Source: Nipponacmea schrenckii
Lineage: Eukaryota > Mollusca > Gastropoda > Lottiidae
Assembly (NCBI GenBank): GCA_030562195.1
Contig: JAUJPP010000011.1
Span: 10,974,001 to 11,038,000, forward strand
Reading direction: 5' to 3'
Length of the DNA stretch: 64,000 nt
A program made the translations under genes and the position numbers. A model generated the notes under the pieces. It had not been told where the DNA came from, did no database searches, and was given only the letters and a program-made list of their open reading frames with translations. The number at the start of each line of letters is the position of its first letter. Position 1 is the stretch's first letter. Below are positions 11,405 through 22,423 of this stretch, piece by piece.

Positions 11405-11716
11405 TTATTTCTTCGGTGTCTTGAGACCTGTAACTATTCTTTGTTGAACGTACATTCGTATCTTTTTGTGTTTTATGTGGTAGATAATGAGTGGGCACTT
11501 GTTTTTCCACGAACGACCATCCCCACCAGGAAAATGATCACTGCAAACGAACGTATTGCTAGTTGGACTGTAATTTTTCCTGTTGATGGCTCTTATCCAG
11601 GCTGATTTAAGAGTCTTGTCTTTAGGCAAACTATGAAGCCTAACAATTTTACCATACCGGCCGACTTTTCCGCTAAAATTGTGGCACTGGGCTATGGCAC
11701 AGTAGTCTTTACCCAT
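11405..11716 (-). pseudogene. THAP domain exon of the ISL2EU transposase
   Basis: Translation from the Met at 11716 (an in-frame Met upstream at 11785 lies within the inverted end) gives DYCAIAQCHN, then LHSLPKD, SAWIRAINRKNY and FVCSDHFPGG. This is a C2CH THAP zinc finger: two N-terminal Cys, the invariant Trp, then CxxH and F. THAP domains bind the transposon ends. The frame leaves the family after about residue 80 and stops at 11405. The rest of the transposase is represented only by the C-terminal exon at 10596-10799. The start at 11716 is preferred because THAP domains begin close to the initiator Met. Confidence 0.78.
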
Positions 11717-11839
11717 ATTAACATTAAAACTTCGCGCCGCTAAAACTAAAAACGAAAGTAGCCCTTTGACGTTACCCGTATTCAAGGAAAGATAACTCTA
11801 CAAGGGGCGCGTAACTCTGTTTGCTGCAAGTGGAGAATA

Positions 11840-11968
11840 ATCAAGCACAGCTACGCTGCAAGTACTGTCCAAAAGGATACACACACTTTATTTGTAGCAA
11901 ATGTAATTTGGGTCTCTGTTTGGTCAACAACCGAAATTGTTTTTTCTTATTCCATAATCGACCATAAA
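11840..11968 (+). pseudogene. piggyBac 1 C-terminal Cys-rich domain, displaced by insertion
   Basis: Immediately after the ISL2EU right end the plus strand reads QLRCKYCPKGYTHFICSKC, then LGLCLVNNRNCF, then a stop. This C-x2-C...C-x2-C...C pattern is the Cys-rich domain at the end of piggyBac transposases. It fits as the tail of the ORF broken at 8497, although one base of frame has been lost at the junction. It is direct evidence that ISL2EU inserted into a pre-existing piggyBac gene. Confidence 0.85.
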
Positions 11969-12501
11969 TATATCTTAATTTCAAAATAGAGAAGAGAAAC
12001 ATGAAATCAAACCTGAACCATTCATATTTCCTGTATCAATCGATATTTCTTATATGAGCATTATTTTTACAGTGAAAATATGTTCACTAACTCCTTCGAA
12101 ATTTAATAAACTAAAATGATGTTTAAGCTTTTTGTCTAAATGTTGTTGTATTTGAAAGAATATCATTTCATGTCACTCGCTTGTAAAACTCATACAAACG
12201 TAGAATATCTATCAGCCGAATATGTTGTCCAAAAAACGGCAAAATTGGGCAAAAACAATATGTAATCAAATCCATGAAAGGAAACTAGTTTAATGTTGAC
12301 CTCTGTTAAGGCTATGTCCTTTTGAAATATATTACCACATCTGACCAATGTTGTTCAGGAACAACATTACACAGTTTCTATGGAAACCACGAAATTTTAA
12401 AAAAAAATATTCAAAATGATATTTTATACCGTTTCAACAGTTTCATACAACAGAATAATTTTTCATATCGGTATTTCATAATGTTGCCTTCAAAGGGTTA
12501 A

Positions 12502-12765
12502 AGGAGATTCCATTACAGAGACTAATAAATTAGATATTTAAGTATATTTCAAAGAAACCGACACTCATCAACTTTTGCATAAGAGCTCATTTCATCCAAA
12601 ACATACTCTTTCTGGAATAATTAAGTCACAAGTTTTACGATTTCACCGAATTTGCACAAGGTCCTCAACCAAGCCTGTACGATTGTTTTCTCAAAACTGA
12701 AAGAGCGTGGATACGCTAAACGATTTTTACGAAACATAAAAAAAATTCAAGTTCAACTAAGAAAA
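12502..12765 (+). pseudogene. Penelope-like RT, continuation after piggyBac
   Basis: The plus strand reads LKGDSITETNKLDI, an in-frame stop, then VYFKETDTHQLLHKSSFHPK, GIIKSQVLRFHRIC and ERGYAKRFLRNIKK. These are the thumb-side blocks of Penelope RTs that directly follow the FLDTTV motif seen at 6574-6600. The piece therefore completes the gene broken at 6604. It fades out after about 12765. The GIY-YIG part of this copy is not adjacent; the nearest same-strand candidate is at 19391. Confidence 0.85.
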
Positions 12766-13859
12766 CAAACAACATGGAACATCCGGCGAGTATTTATTGA
12801 TACGGTCTATATTATTTGCTATTGATCTACACAATATATTCTATGTCCTTTTTTTCATTCAAAATATATTGACGAAATGACAGTAACTGATTTTAGATCC
12901 CGGTCGCAGCATTTATGACAATTAAGTAGAAATCTTTTATGTTTTATAAATTGAAAATACATCTCTGTGTAAATCCCAACTTGATTAATCAACTCAACCT
13001 CTGCAAAGAGTGTAATGACTACCCTACTAGTACTCCGTGTTAAAAGCCTCCCTTGTTGTAAGACGTAACTATTTTTTGTGTTTATATTATGCCAATTTTT
13101 TTTTGAGTGGCAAATTACAAATTTGCCACTCTTTGTTTTCATTAAACTTTTTTTTTTCGAGAAGCTCCCTAGCCCAACTCGAAAATGGTATAGACATTTG
13201 GTTTGAAAAATACGATAAGATACGTACTGGAATAGAAAATGAATATATAAAACTAAAATTTTTACGCATCAGTAGTTAGTAATTGCATAATAATAAATGA
13301 ATAATTGCATAACTTTGTTGCTAATTATCCGGTCGCTTTGAAAATTACAGAATATAGAGAAGTCGCCTATAGAAATAAAACCGCAAAATAAAAAAAATTT
13401 CTACCACTTCCGGTTCCTTCGTGAGAACTTCCGGTTTTTTAGAACCGCGTTGGGTCACCCAGCTTCCGGTGTATGTAAGACATCAGTACAAAAGCTATAC
13501 ATATATACTATCAGGCATAATTAGAACCCTTTTAAGATAAAAAAAATCCAAACCGGAAGTAATACTTTATGTGTCATCACAGAACGGTAACATTCAGCAA
13601 AATTTTAATAAGTCCGCTAATTTTTATCCGATTTGTCCGATTTTTGGTGTTTTTCGAAACCTTGTTACTTTATCTAAAACTTGTTGGGAATTTTTTTAAT
13701 GCCCGATTGAATTTTTTTGAAAATTCAAAAGGCCAAATACAATGACCTTGATCTTCAATGACTTTTTTTCAAGTAGAATGTTCTTGACCTAAGCTATCCA
13801 CACATTTGCCTATTATGATCGACAACAATTTTTTTGGTACCGCACAAAAATTTTAGGAG
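12766..13859. other. No gene; hairpin and an interspersed repeat
   Basis: A perfect hairpin GAGTGGCAAAT / ATTTGCCACTC with a 5-base loop lies at 13105-13131. About 13560-13745 is a diverged, inverted relative of the repeat at 28860-29075: both contain text like TTTAGATAAAGTAACAAGG (in either orientation) and the CCGGAAGT motif. No coding region is supported. Confidence 0.55.
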
Positions 13860-14425
13860 GAAATATTATTTGTTTAACAGAATCAAGGCTAAATAATTCT
13901 ATAACACCGGCAAAACTAAAGTTAAATGTTTTTCGTTTTCATCATAATCCTCGAAGAATAGCTATTCTACCAATAAAGATTTTGAATTTTTAAAACAAAA
14001 GGATCATGGCGGAGTAGGTCTATATCTTAAAGAAAACCTGAATTATACCATTTTGAAATTAGGAGTTCTAAATATAGAGCATATTGCCTTTAATATCCCA
14101 GAAAAAAATCTTAACGTTATCGTGATCCTGTTTATAGATTAGATTTGTTTCTACCAATGCTACAAAAGTTACTGGTTGAAATAGAAGAATCTGGTTCAGA
14201 TTATATTATCATGGGATATTTCAATCAAAACATATTGGAAGGACATAGAGAATTGTTTTAAAACATTTGGCTTCCAACAACTTGTCCAGCATTACACTAC
14301 CGAGGTGGTACACTTATAGATCATGTTTATATCAGTAGAAACATACCGACACACAATGTCAAAATATCTCGTATACCTGTTTATTATAGCTACCACGAGG
14401 CTATACAAATAACCACACGGTAATA
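13860..14425 (+). pseudogene. Endonuclease/exonuclease/phosphatase domain remnant
   Basis: Broken frames read ICLTESRLNNS, then DHGGVGLYLKENLN, YRDPVYRLDLFLPML, DYIIMGYFNQNIL and GGTLIDHVYISRNI, with HEA near the end. This order (TES/TET, GG.G.Y, YR.P, MGDFN-type, DHVY, SYHEA) is that of an EEP-fold apurinic-like endonuclease as carried by CR1-type LINEs and some Helitrons. The Asp of the usual GDFN is Tyr here, which would abolish activity. At least two stops or frameshifts are present. I cannot tell which of the two element classes it came from. Confidence 0.62.
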
Positions 14426-15377
14426 ATAATGATTAATCTACCCGAATTACGCGTATTCTAATAGATAATCTATGTTAATATATGTAAAAAAAAATACAGT
14501 ACGATTTGCAATTCAGAAAAAAAAGTACTAGTAATTAAAAAAAACCACAGGATTTAACTTAACTAAATACAATGACTACAAATCAATAATTGGATTCAGA
14601 TTATTTTTTCAACAATATCCTTGCTCAAACCATTCGAATACATACTAACGGAAACAAAATCGGGAGAGGCGGGTGGGAAAGAAAATATTTGAATCGTGCC
14701 TCCAAATGAGTATTCAAATAACAAATAATGAAAAGTCAACTTTGAGCAAGAGCCGCGTTCAATCGGACCATTAAAAAAAATCATTAACAAGAATAGTTAA
14801 CAACAACAATACTTAAACTAAAATTGCTTACATCTATGAACGTATTTCGACAACCTAAAAATATTTTGTAAACAGAAATTGCAATTACTAAATATTAAAT
14901 GGGTTATACAACAATGAACAAGTTGATATCTGATTATGTAGTTTTTATTTTAACCTAACAACATCTATCCATGTTTGATATAGTAGATAAATTTCAACCT
15001 CTTGTTTTATTCACAAAAATAAATGTTTTTCTTTCAATATTGACCATAAATATTTTTATGATGGAACCTTAAAAACGTTCTCATTAATATGCAATTAACT
15101 TTAAACTGTGGTGTAACAATATTACATAATAAAACTTCGCGTATATTTTTTTAACCCATAGCGGTTGTTTGCCACTCTCGGAACTGTTCACAGTTCTAGT
15201 TTTTGTTTGTTTCAGCACCCTGTGTTTATGTTCGTAATATATATTGTAAATATTGAAGTTAAAAAACAGATTCTGTCTTCTGCTACCCCTTCTCACCTTT
15301 TTCAATCTTCTATCTTCTTAAAGGTAATTAAAGTATTGCTCTGTTGTACATTTCTCAATGGATAAATATTTTCTCAT
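14426..15377. other. AT-rich stretch without a gene; a repeat near its right end
   Basis: No credible ORF. The segment 15160-15207 (GTTTGCCACTCTCGGAACTG and onward) has an inverted relative at 28062-28115 directly downstream of another repeat gene. It may be the 5' leader of the LINE that starts at 15378. Confidence 0.4.
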
Positions 15378-16170
15378 ATTAATATAGCATCACTAAATGT
15401 GAGAGGTTTAAGAGATCAAACTAAAAGGCTTGAGATGTTTCAGTGGCTTAAAGATAAAAAACATAACATTATATTCTTACAAGAAACTCATGCATCATGA
15501 ACATTGATATAATAGGACAAGATAATGGCCGCTACTTAATCTTAAAACTCTTAAAATTTTGATAATCAGTCATTGTTAATATGCAATCTTTATGCACCAA
15601 ACAAAGATTATCTACGATTTTTTAAATCCATATTTGATATCATTATAGAAAACAGAGAGCTGCCTTTAATTATTGCTGGAGATTTTAACCTTGTCTTAGA
15701 TGTAATTTAATATGGATAAACAGGGAGGTAAATTAAAGTCTTTTGACAAATCCAAATCCATTTTAGTAGATTTCATGAACGACCTAGATATAATTGATAT
15801 ATGGCGTGTGAATAATCCAGATAAACATCGCTATACATGGAGACGAACTAATCCTAATATTCATTGTCGATTAGATTTCTTCCTTACATCTATTGACTTG
15901 TCGACCAAAATTGTAGAGACAAACATTGATTAAGGATATAAGACTGACCACTCCCTAATAAGCCTTGACATAAAACTGATAAACAATGTACGCGGACCTG
16001 GATTTTTTAAGCTAAATTCTTCTTTTCTGTTAGACCCTGATTATATTAACCTTATTAAACAAACCATTATAGAGAGTAAAATTAAATACCAGGATTGTGA
16101 AGCAATGTTAAAATGGGATGTTATTAAAATGGAGATAAGGGGGAAACTATTCAATACTCAAGTGGAAAGA
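15378..16170 (+). pseudogene. LINE apurinic-type endonuclease domain
   Basis: INIASLNVRGLRDQTKRLEM and FLQETHAS (15378-15497) are the N-terminal motifs, with the catalytic Glu. After a gap come NLYAPNKDYLRFF, IIAGDFNLVLDV (catalytic Asp and Asn, about 15675), HRYTWRR, RLDFFLTS (Asp) and, across a stop, TDHSLISL (Asp-His, 15951). The domain nicks the target DNA so that the RT can prime. Stops at 15500, 15708 and 15932 and an internal deletion break it. Confidence 0.82.
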
Positions 16171-16190
16171 AAAAAAAACAATTAGAAAAG

Positions 16191-17885
16191 ATGAAGCAAC
16201 AGGAAAAGCGACTTGAGCTACTCGACGAAACCCCACAGACAACCCTAATATTAGATGAAATCGACCAGGTTAAGCAACAACTATATATAATCAATGAAAG
16301 TAAATTGAATGGAGTCATGTTAAGAGCTAAGGCCAAAAATTTAACTGATGGCGAAAAGAGTAGTAAATTTTTTTTAAACTTAGATCAAATAAACTCTGCT
16401 AAAAAAAGTTACTATATGATAGTAATAATGAACTTATTTCTGAACCAAAAACTTATTTTAACTGAGATTGAGCAATTTTATAAAAATTTATATACTTCTG
16501 AAATCATAACAGATGCAAGATACTACAACAAAGTAGATAAGTTTTTTGATAAATGCGCAAAAGACATGCCAACAGAAACTGACAGTCAGCGGGATATCTC
16601 TGACTTTGAATGCCGTAATGTCATAAAAACTCTTAAAAATGGTAAAACACCCGGAAGTGATGGCCTCCCATATGAATTTTATAAACTATTTTGGAATGAT
16701 ATAAGCTCTCTTGTTTTAAATTCATTTAACCAATCTTTTAATAAAAATTTGATGAGTATTTCACAAAGGCATGGTATTATTACTTTACTGCCAAAGAAAG
16801 AAAAAGACTGTAAACATCTTAAAAATTGGCGACCGATAACGCTTCTTAACAGTGACTATAAAATAATGACCAAAGTTATTTCAGGTAGGCTCAAACATGT
16901 TCTGCCAGATATTATACACACAGATCAAACAGGATTTATCCATGAACGCTATATAGGTCAAAACTTTAGAACTATTTTGGATGTTACAGAGTATCTTGAG
17001 GAAAATAATGACGACGGTATGTTATTTCAAATTGATTACGAGAAAGCATTTGATAGACTTGAATGGAGTTTTATCTCCAGAACTCTTGATCATTTTAAAT
17101 TTGGAAAGTCTTTTAAAAAGTGGATAAATATATTTTATACTAATATTTCAAGTCGCGTTTTAAATAATGGCTGGGCAACTGAAAACTATACTATATCAAG
17201 AGGTGTTCGACAAGGCTGCCCACTATCTCTTTATATATTTATAATATGTGCAGAAATTTTTGCATCAGTTATTCTTGAAATATAATATCTCTGCCCCCAA
17301 TCACCTAATTTTAATCAAAAACTATTCCAATTTGCAGACGATACCACTATTTTCTTAAAAGGAAACATTGAATCACTTAACAACACGCTATGCATTTTAG
17401 AAGAGTTGGAAACTACAAGTGAATTGAAAGCTAATTAAGACAAATGTGAGATTGCCCCACTTGGTGGCCTGAGAAAGAGAGGAATACACTATAATATACC
17501 ACACAACATTAGAATAAAACAAGAGAGCATATCTGTTCTAGGTATCAAAATTCCACTAAATAATCAGCTTAATTCTATATGGCAACTCAACTACCTACCA
17601 CAAATTGAAAGTATTGAGAACATATTAACTCTTTGGAAAGGAAAACCAAAAACTTTGAATGGAAAAATCATCATCTCGAAATCGCTAGCACTACCGAAAA
17701 TACTATATCAAATATCCATGTTACCAAACCCACCAATCACAATGTTAAAACAAATAGATAAATTATTCTTTGACTTTATTTGGGACAATAAACCGCATAA
17801 AATTAAAAAAGAACACCACAAGGCGGCCTTAATGCCCCAGATATATTTACCTTTTGCCAATCAAATAAAATTTCATGGATAAAAA
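16191..17885 (+). pseudogene. LINE reverse transcriptase
   Basis: A 364-codon open frame (16191-17285) covers a basic leader, then KTLKNGKTPGSDGLPYEFYK, WRPITLLNSDYKI, DQTGFIHERYIGQ, DYEKAFDRLEW and SRGVRQGCPLS. After a stop at 17283 the catalytic FADDT lies at 17334-17348, with the thumb following to about 17880 (LNGKIIISKSLALPKILYQI). Target-primed reverse transcription is the family's role. Both catalytic Asp residues of FADD are present, but the ORF is interrupted by TAA at 17283 and near 17437. Confidence 0.88.
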
Positions 17886-19370
17886 GATTATCAAGCAAAA
17901 ACTATCCACAATTGTGGAAACTATCTATTACAAACCAACTGAACATAAAATCTGGCATTATCTTAAATATATTTCAGCTCAACTTAAATTCCAAAGACAT
18001 AATATCACTTAATCTTAAAGACAATTTTATATCAGACATTTTACAGGCATGGTCCTTAATTTTTTGTAAAGAATCATTAGATAAAGACAGCATCGTATGG
18101 TATAACTCACTTTTTAAGATAAATAATGAACAAGTTTTTTTTTCAAATCATGGTTTGAACATAATATAACCCTCATCTCAGATCTACTAGATCACTCTAG
18201 CTGCTTTTTAAACTTCAACCAATTTGCACAGAAGTACAACATCAAAACCAACTTTATTACATACTATGGACTAATAAACAGTATCAAGAAAAATGTCACC
18301 AATACAACGATTCAACGTGATAATGTAAACAAGCTCTTAACATCTGATAATATATGTAAATATTCATACAACTTATTACGTGAACATAAAAATATAGATC
18401 TGTCTTTGAGTAAATGGCCTCAAAACATGTCAAGTAAATATCTCAAGCCTTTTACATATTTTAGAAAACTGACTAATGATCCGAAACTGCGCAATTTTCA
18501 ATTTAAATTGCTTCACAAGTAAATTCCAACAAGGAAATATCTCTTCAAAATTGTTACTCTGATTCCCCTATATGTACTACATGTCCGGACACTGAAGATA
18601 CTATATATCACTATCTCTATGAATGCCCACGAATAAAACCATTTTGGACTGAATTAATATCAACATTAACTGGAATATGAAATAATATTAGGATAAACTT
18701 TGACAGTATCATTTTAAATAATATTGAAAAGTGTTATAAACATGAATTTATTGAATTTTTAATATTAGCAGCAAAATATTTTATCCACACCATGAATATT
18801 CAAAACCGACTATGCAACCTCTCACATTTCACCTCTTACTTAAAATATAGAGAGACTATTGAAAAATTAATCGCTTTTGATAATGATATCACAGAACACA
18901 ATGAGAAATGGTCAACCCTGCAATATCTTACCTAACCTTTCAACCTATACTACTCACAGCCCTTACTACCTGTGGCTCACTCTTAACGACCTGCCTATTG
19001 AGTACCCCTCCTTGGGAGCTGATCCATGGCGTGTAATAATAAGTGATTATACCTCAAACCATCCTTGGCATCCCCACATATATACATATATGTGTTTCAC
19101 AAACAATCAATCAGTAAAGGATGGTTTAATGGGGTAAAAGCACCGTACAACCTAAAACCTTGGACTCTATATTTTCGAACTTTCGCATATAGAGACCAAA
19201 ACATTTCATCAAACATTTCATCTCCCATCCTGTATATTCTCTCCTCCTTCCCTAATCTATCCCATCCAGAACTGTTTGAACACATGTGCTGTATTTTGTA
19301 AACATATTTTTTTTTGTGAACTTATTTTTTGGTAAACTTTATGTATTACTGTTTGTATAGATTGTTGAGA
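17886..19370 (+). pseudogene. LINE C-terminal region and 3' UTR
   Basis: Fragmented frames continue the RT C-terminus. A zf-RVT-like block, CSTCPDTEDTIYHYLYECPR, lies near 18580, followed by NRLCNLSHFTSYLKYRETIE near 18810. From about 18935 the sequence is non-coding and runs to the A-rich tail. Small ORFs at 18877-19300 show no family features and are taken as UTR. Confidence 0.7.
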
Positions 19371-19390
19371 TAAATAAAAAAAAAAATTCC

Positions 19391-19850
19391 ACCTTAGCAC
19401 AGATAGCAGCTAAAAATAGACTTTATGCCGAAGTACCTCCAGGCTTAAGGAGTGCCCCGTGTATGTCAACCAGATGCAAAGCATGTCCCTTTATATCAGA
19501 AACTCATTATTTTCTAAGTAACTCTACGAATAAAAGATACCCGATCCAAGAGCACCTAACATGTGAAAACTCGAATGTAATATACTTAATTTCATGTAAA
19601 AAATGTCCCAAACAATATATCGGGGAAACAAAGAACAAATTACGCACTCGTTTTAATGCTCACCGATCAGATATTAAATTTTAAAAAGACAAGCCTGTTT
19701 CTAATCATTTCAATATTGATGACCATTCACATGACGATCTCATCCTAACCCCAATTGAGCGCATAGAAATCGAAACTACCAAATTCTAGAGAAGCCCATT
19801 GGATTGAGACATTAAATACAACAAGACCCGTAGGACTTAATATTCACCAC
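19391..19850 (+). pseudogene. Penelope-like GIY-YIG endonuclease fragment
   Basis: The plus strand reads RCKACPFI, then HLTCENSNVIYLISCKKCPK and QYIGETKNKLRTRFNAH. This is a GIY-YIG nuclease: VIYLI and YIG are the name motifs, and the Arg of LRTRFNAH is the conserved catalytic Arg. The Cys-rich stretch before it (CKAC, CKKCP) is usual in Penelope elements. A stop after SDIKF and several frame changes follow; the downstream LTPIERIEIE and WIETLNTTRPVGLN are in other frames. Confidence 0.85.
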
Positions 19851-19854
19851 AGTG

Positions 19855-20047
19855 TAGGCATAGCACCCTTTGTAGTCCCCTTCAATACAACCAGTAATAA
19901 AGCAAGTAAGATAGTTCAAACCCATTATAAGAGTCTTCAAGAGAAATTTCCTCATGTCTATAAACAGAAAATGATAGTGGCATATTCGCTAAATCAGAAC
20001 TTAAATGACAACCTTGTTCATAGCAAACTAAAAACAATCTGTACTTA
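19855..20047 (+). pseudogene. Penelope RT-to-nuclease connector, out of order
   Basis: PFVVPFNTTSNKASKIVQTH, then EKFPHVYKQKMIVAYSLNQN and LNDNLVHSKL resemble the linker that in Penelope polyproteins lies before the GIY-YIG domain. Here it lies after it. A tandem or rearranged pair of copies would explain this order. It ends in a stop at 20047. Confidence 0.55.
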
Positions 20048-20690
20048 ATAGGTACTATACTTCTCACCCATTGGGTGAGTTATTTTTTTCTAATTTCAGA
20101 TCAGAAGAGAAGAAAATCATCCAACAGATCTAGATCCCCATTTCTCAATAAAATACTTGTTCCACCCTAGGCCTGTACATCTGGGAGATTCAATCCCTCC
20201 CTTCCCCGAAATCTAAAAGTCCTTAGCCTTAGCTAAACTGTTAGTGATAGAAAGCCATGGTCTATACAGCGAAAAGATGTGCAACAGTCTCCCAAATCGA
20301 TCTGTTGCCAAAAGAGGATTGGATGTAGACCATTGTTTTTTTTAGAAAAGAGTTATTTTTTTTAGATTTATTAGCCACTTTGCAAATAAAAAGTCCTAAA
20401 GTCCAGTAAACCCACTTTCAAGGTTATGCACAATAATATAATTATAAGAGCTTTATCCTCTAGTGATTCCCCACCCACTTCGACGAATTTCATTTTGGGG
20501 GGGGGGGGGGCAAGGGTTCCATGTGTTTGGATGAGTTCCCTAGCCCAACCTCTGTCCCCACCCGAAAGGGTCATTCCATTTCAAATATTTTTTAAAATTT
20601 CGCCCTTTGATCAAATGCAACCTGTTTTCAGCCATTGTGATAACACAAACTAGTTTGGTATATACAAGTCTATTTATAACAATTATTTCG
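20048..20690. other. No gene; G homopolymer
   Basis: No supported feature. A run of about 14 G lies near 20496-20510, a likely site of assembly uncertainty. A short CTCACCCATTGGGTGAG palindrome is at 20064-20080. Confidence 0.5.
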
Positions 20691-20975
20691 TAAGAACAAA
20701 TTATTATTTCGTTTTATCGAAATAATTATTCGTTGAATCGAAATAATAATTCGTTTTATCGAAATACTTATTTCGTTTAAAATAAACAATAATTCGTTAT
20801 ATCGAAATAATTATTTCATTTTATCGAATTAACTAATTCGTTTTATCGAAATAATTATTTCGTTTTATCGAAATAATTAATTCTTTTTAATCGAATTAAC
20901 TAATTCGTTTTATCGAAATAGATATTCCGTTTTAATGAAAAAACAATCCGTTTAAACGATATAAGAATTCGATTA
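20691..20975. repeat. Array of AT-rich palindromes, TTCGTTTTATCGAAATAATTA
   Basis: About a dozen variants of TTATTTCGTTTTATCGAAATAA follow each other head to tail at roughly 20-22 bp spacing, grading into TTCGTTTAAACGAA at the right. Each half-unit is palindromic (CGAAATAATTATTTCG), so the block could form hairpins at many registers. It abuts the 724-bp duplication and the Crypton recombinase. Confidence 0.85.
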
Positions 20976-22423
20976 AACGAAATAAGAATTCGTTTAAACG
21001 AAATATGTGATATTATTTCGTTTAAACGAAATATTAAAAAAAGTATTGCAAATTGCGCCAAAGGGGCTCCGTAAGAATCAGATATGATTATTGGCTTTTG
21101 ATGAGTGTCACTGTTTTTCAGAATGGCATGGTATTGCTGTAAAATTTCCAGTAATTAACCCTTCATAAAAAATGTTATCTTTAATTTAGGAGAAATTTTG
21201 AATATGAATTTTTAGTCAAATGCTCTAAAACTGTAGTTTTCTCATACAGGGGATTGGACTTTCGGCCTGAATACAGAAACATAATATGTGAAATTGTCAG
21301 TATGTTTCCAAAAGTACCAACACTAGTATTAAATGACACTTGTACTAAAGCCATCAAAAAAGATATTTTCAAACTCGTGCTTAAATTAGGATGATACACA
21401 TCAGTATGGCTACACGCTTCGTGGCAGTATCATCTTTTCACGGTACAGAGAAGTACTGGCGGTCAAGCAGAAAGAATTAGAAACTCTTGGAAAGGGAAAC
21501 CTACCTCATAGATCTGATGCTTTAACTAGTGATGAAGTAGAAACTTTGTGGCAATCTAAACAATTAGGTTCATCTTCTCCACAATCCATTCTTAACACAC
21601 TCTGGTTTAATAACACGATTCATTTTGGTCTTCGGGGTTCTGATGAACACAAACAGATGCTATGGGGTGATATTGAACTCAAACATGATGCCTCAACAGA
21701 ACGAAATAAGAATTCGTTTAAACGAAATATGTGATATTATTTCGTTTAAACGAAATATTAAAAAAAGTATTGCAAATTGCGCCAAAGGGGCTCCGTAAGA
21801 ATCAGATATGATTATTGGCTTTTGATGAGTGTCACTGTTTTTCAGAATGGCATGGTATTGCTGTAAAATTTCCAGTAATTAACCCTTCATAAAAAATGTT
21901 ATCTTTAATTTAGGAGAAATTTTGAATATGAATTTTTAGTCAAATGCTCTAAAACTGTAGTTTTCTCATACAGGGGATTGGACTTTCGGCCTGAATACAG
22001 AAACATAATATGTGAAATTGTCAGTATGTTTCCAAAAGTACCAACACTAGTATTAAATGACACTTGTACTAAAGCCATCAAAAAAGATATTTTCAAACTC
22101 GTGCTTAAATTAGGATGATACACATCAGTATGGCTACACGCTTCGTGGCAGTATCATCTTTTCACGGTACAGAGAAGTACTGGCGGTCAAGCAGAAAGAA
22201 TTAGAAACTCTTGGAAAGGGAAACCTACCTCATAGATCTGATGCTTTAACTAGTGATGAAGTAGAAACTTTGTGGCAATCTAAACAATTAGGTTCATCTT
22301 CTCCACAATCCATTCTTAACACACTCTGGTTTAATAACACGATTCATTTTGGTCTTCGGGGTTCTGATGAACACAAACAGATGCTATGGGGTGATATTGA
22401 ACTCAAACATGATGCCTCAACAG
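20976..22423. repeat. 724-bp direct tandem duplication
   Basis: Copy 1 (20976-21699) and copy 2 (21700-22423) appear identical by reading. Both contain the same minus-strand 72-codon frame and the same plus-strand recombinase start. Copy 2 alone continues into the rest of the recombinase gene. The junction has a 2-base AA overlap. Perfect identity suggests either a very recent event or an assembly artefact. Confidence 0.9.

Larger units (their letters stand above)
8500..11837. mobile_element. ISL2EU-type element 1 nested in piggyBac, TA duplication
   Basis: Inverted ends of about 115 bp (8500-8613 and 11723-11837) start TTCTCCACTTGCAGCAAACA and match with only a few differences. TA flanks both sides (8498-8499, 11838-11839). 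Inside are two convergent genes: a SAP-SWIM protein of the YqaJ-nuclease type on plus and a THAP plus DDE_Tnp_4 transposase on minus. That gene pair is the known content of ISL2EU transposons. The right TIR overlaps the 5' side of the THAP gene. Both genes are decayed or internally deleted, and a MITE sits between them. Confidence 0.8.
6608..12497 (+). mobile_element. piggyBac element 1, TTAA-flanked, inside Penelope RT
   Basis: TTAA flanks both ends (6604-6607 and 12498-12501). The ends are short inverted repeats beginning CCCTTTGAAG and ending CTTCAAAGGG. The Penelope protein on either side joins cleanly across one TTAA: upstream it ends in FLDTTV and downstream it continues with LKGDSITET. 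This fixes the insertion to the base. The element contains a piggyBac transposase that is itself split by an ISL2EU-type element at 8500-11837. Without that insert, piggyBac 1 would be about 2.5 kb, a normal size. Confidence 0.88.
15378..19380 (+). mobile_element. L1/Tx1-like LINE, degraded
   Basis: An endonuclease, an RT, a C-terminal Cys-rich segment and an A-rich tail (ATAAATAAAAAAAAAA near 19371) follow one another on plus. The RT motif style (GFIHERYIGQNFRTI, FQIDYEKAFDRLEW, RGVRQGCPLS, FADDT) is that of the L1/Tx1 group. Many frames are broken, so the copy is dead. Its 3' end is immediately followed by a Penelope GIY-YIG fragment. Confidence 0.85.

Noticed and set aside
20691..20975. 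CRISPR array
   Set aside because: Units are contiguous palindromes without unique spacers, in a eukaryotic genome, with no cas genes.
21181..22123. Identical 72-codon minus frames at 21181-21399 and 21905-22123
   Set aside because: They lie antisense to the duplicated Crypton 5' region and show no family features.
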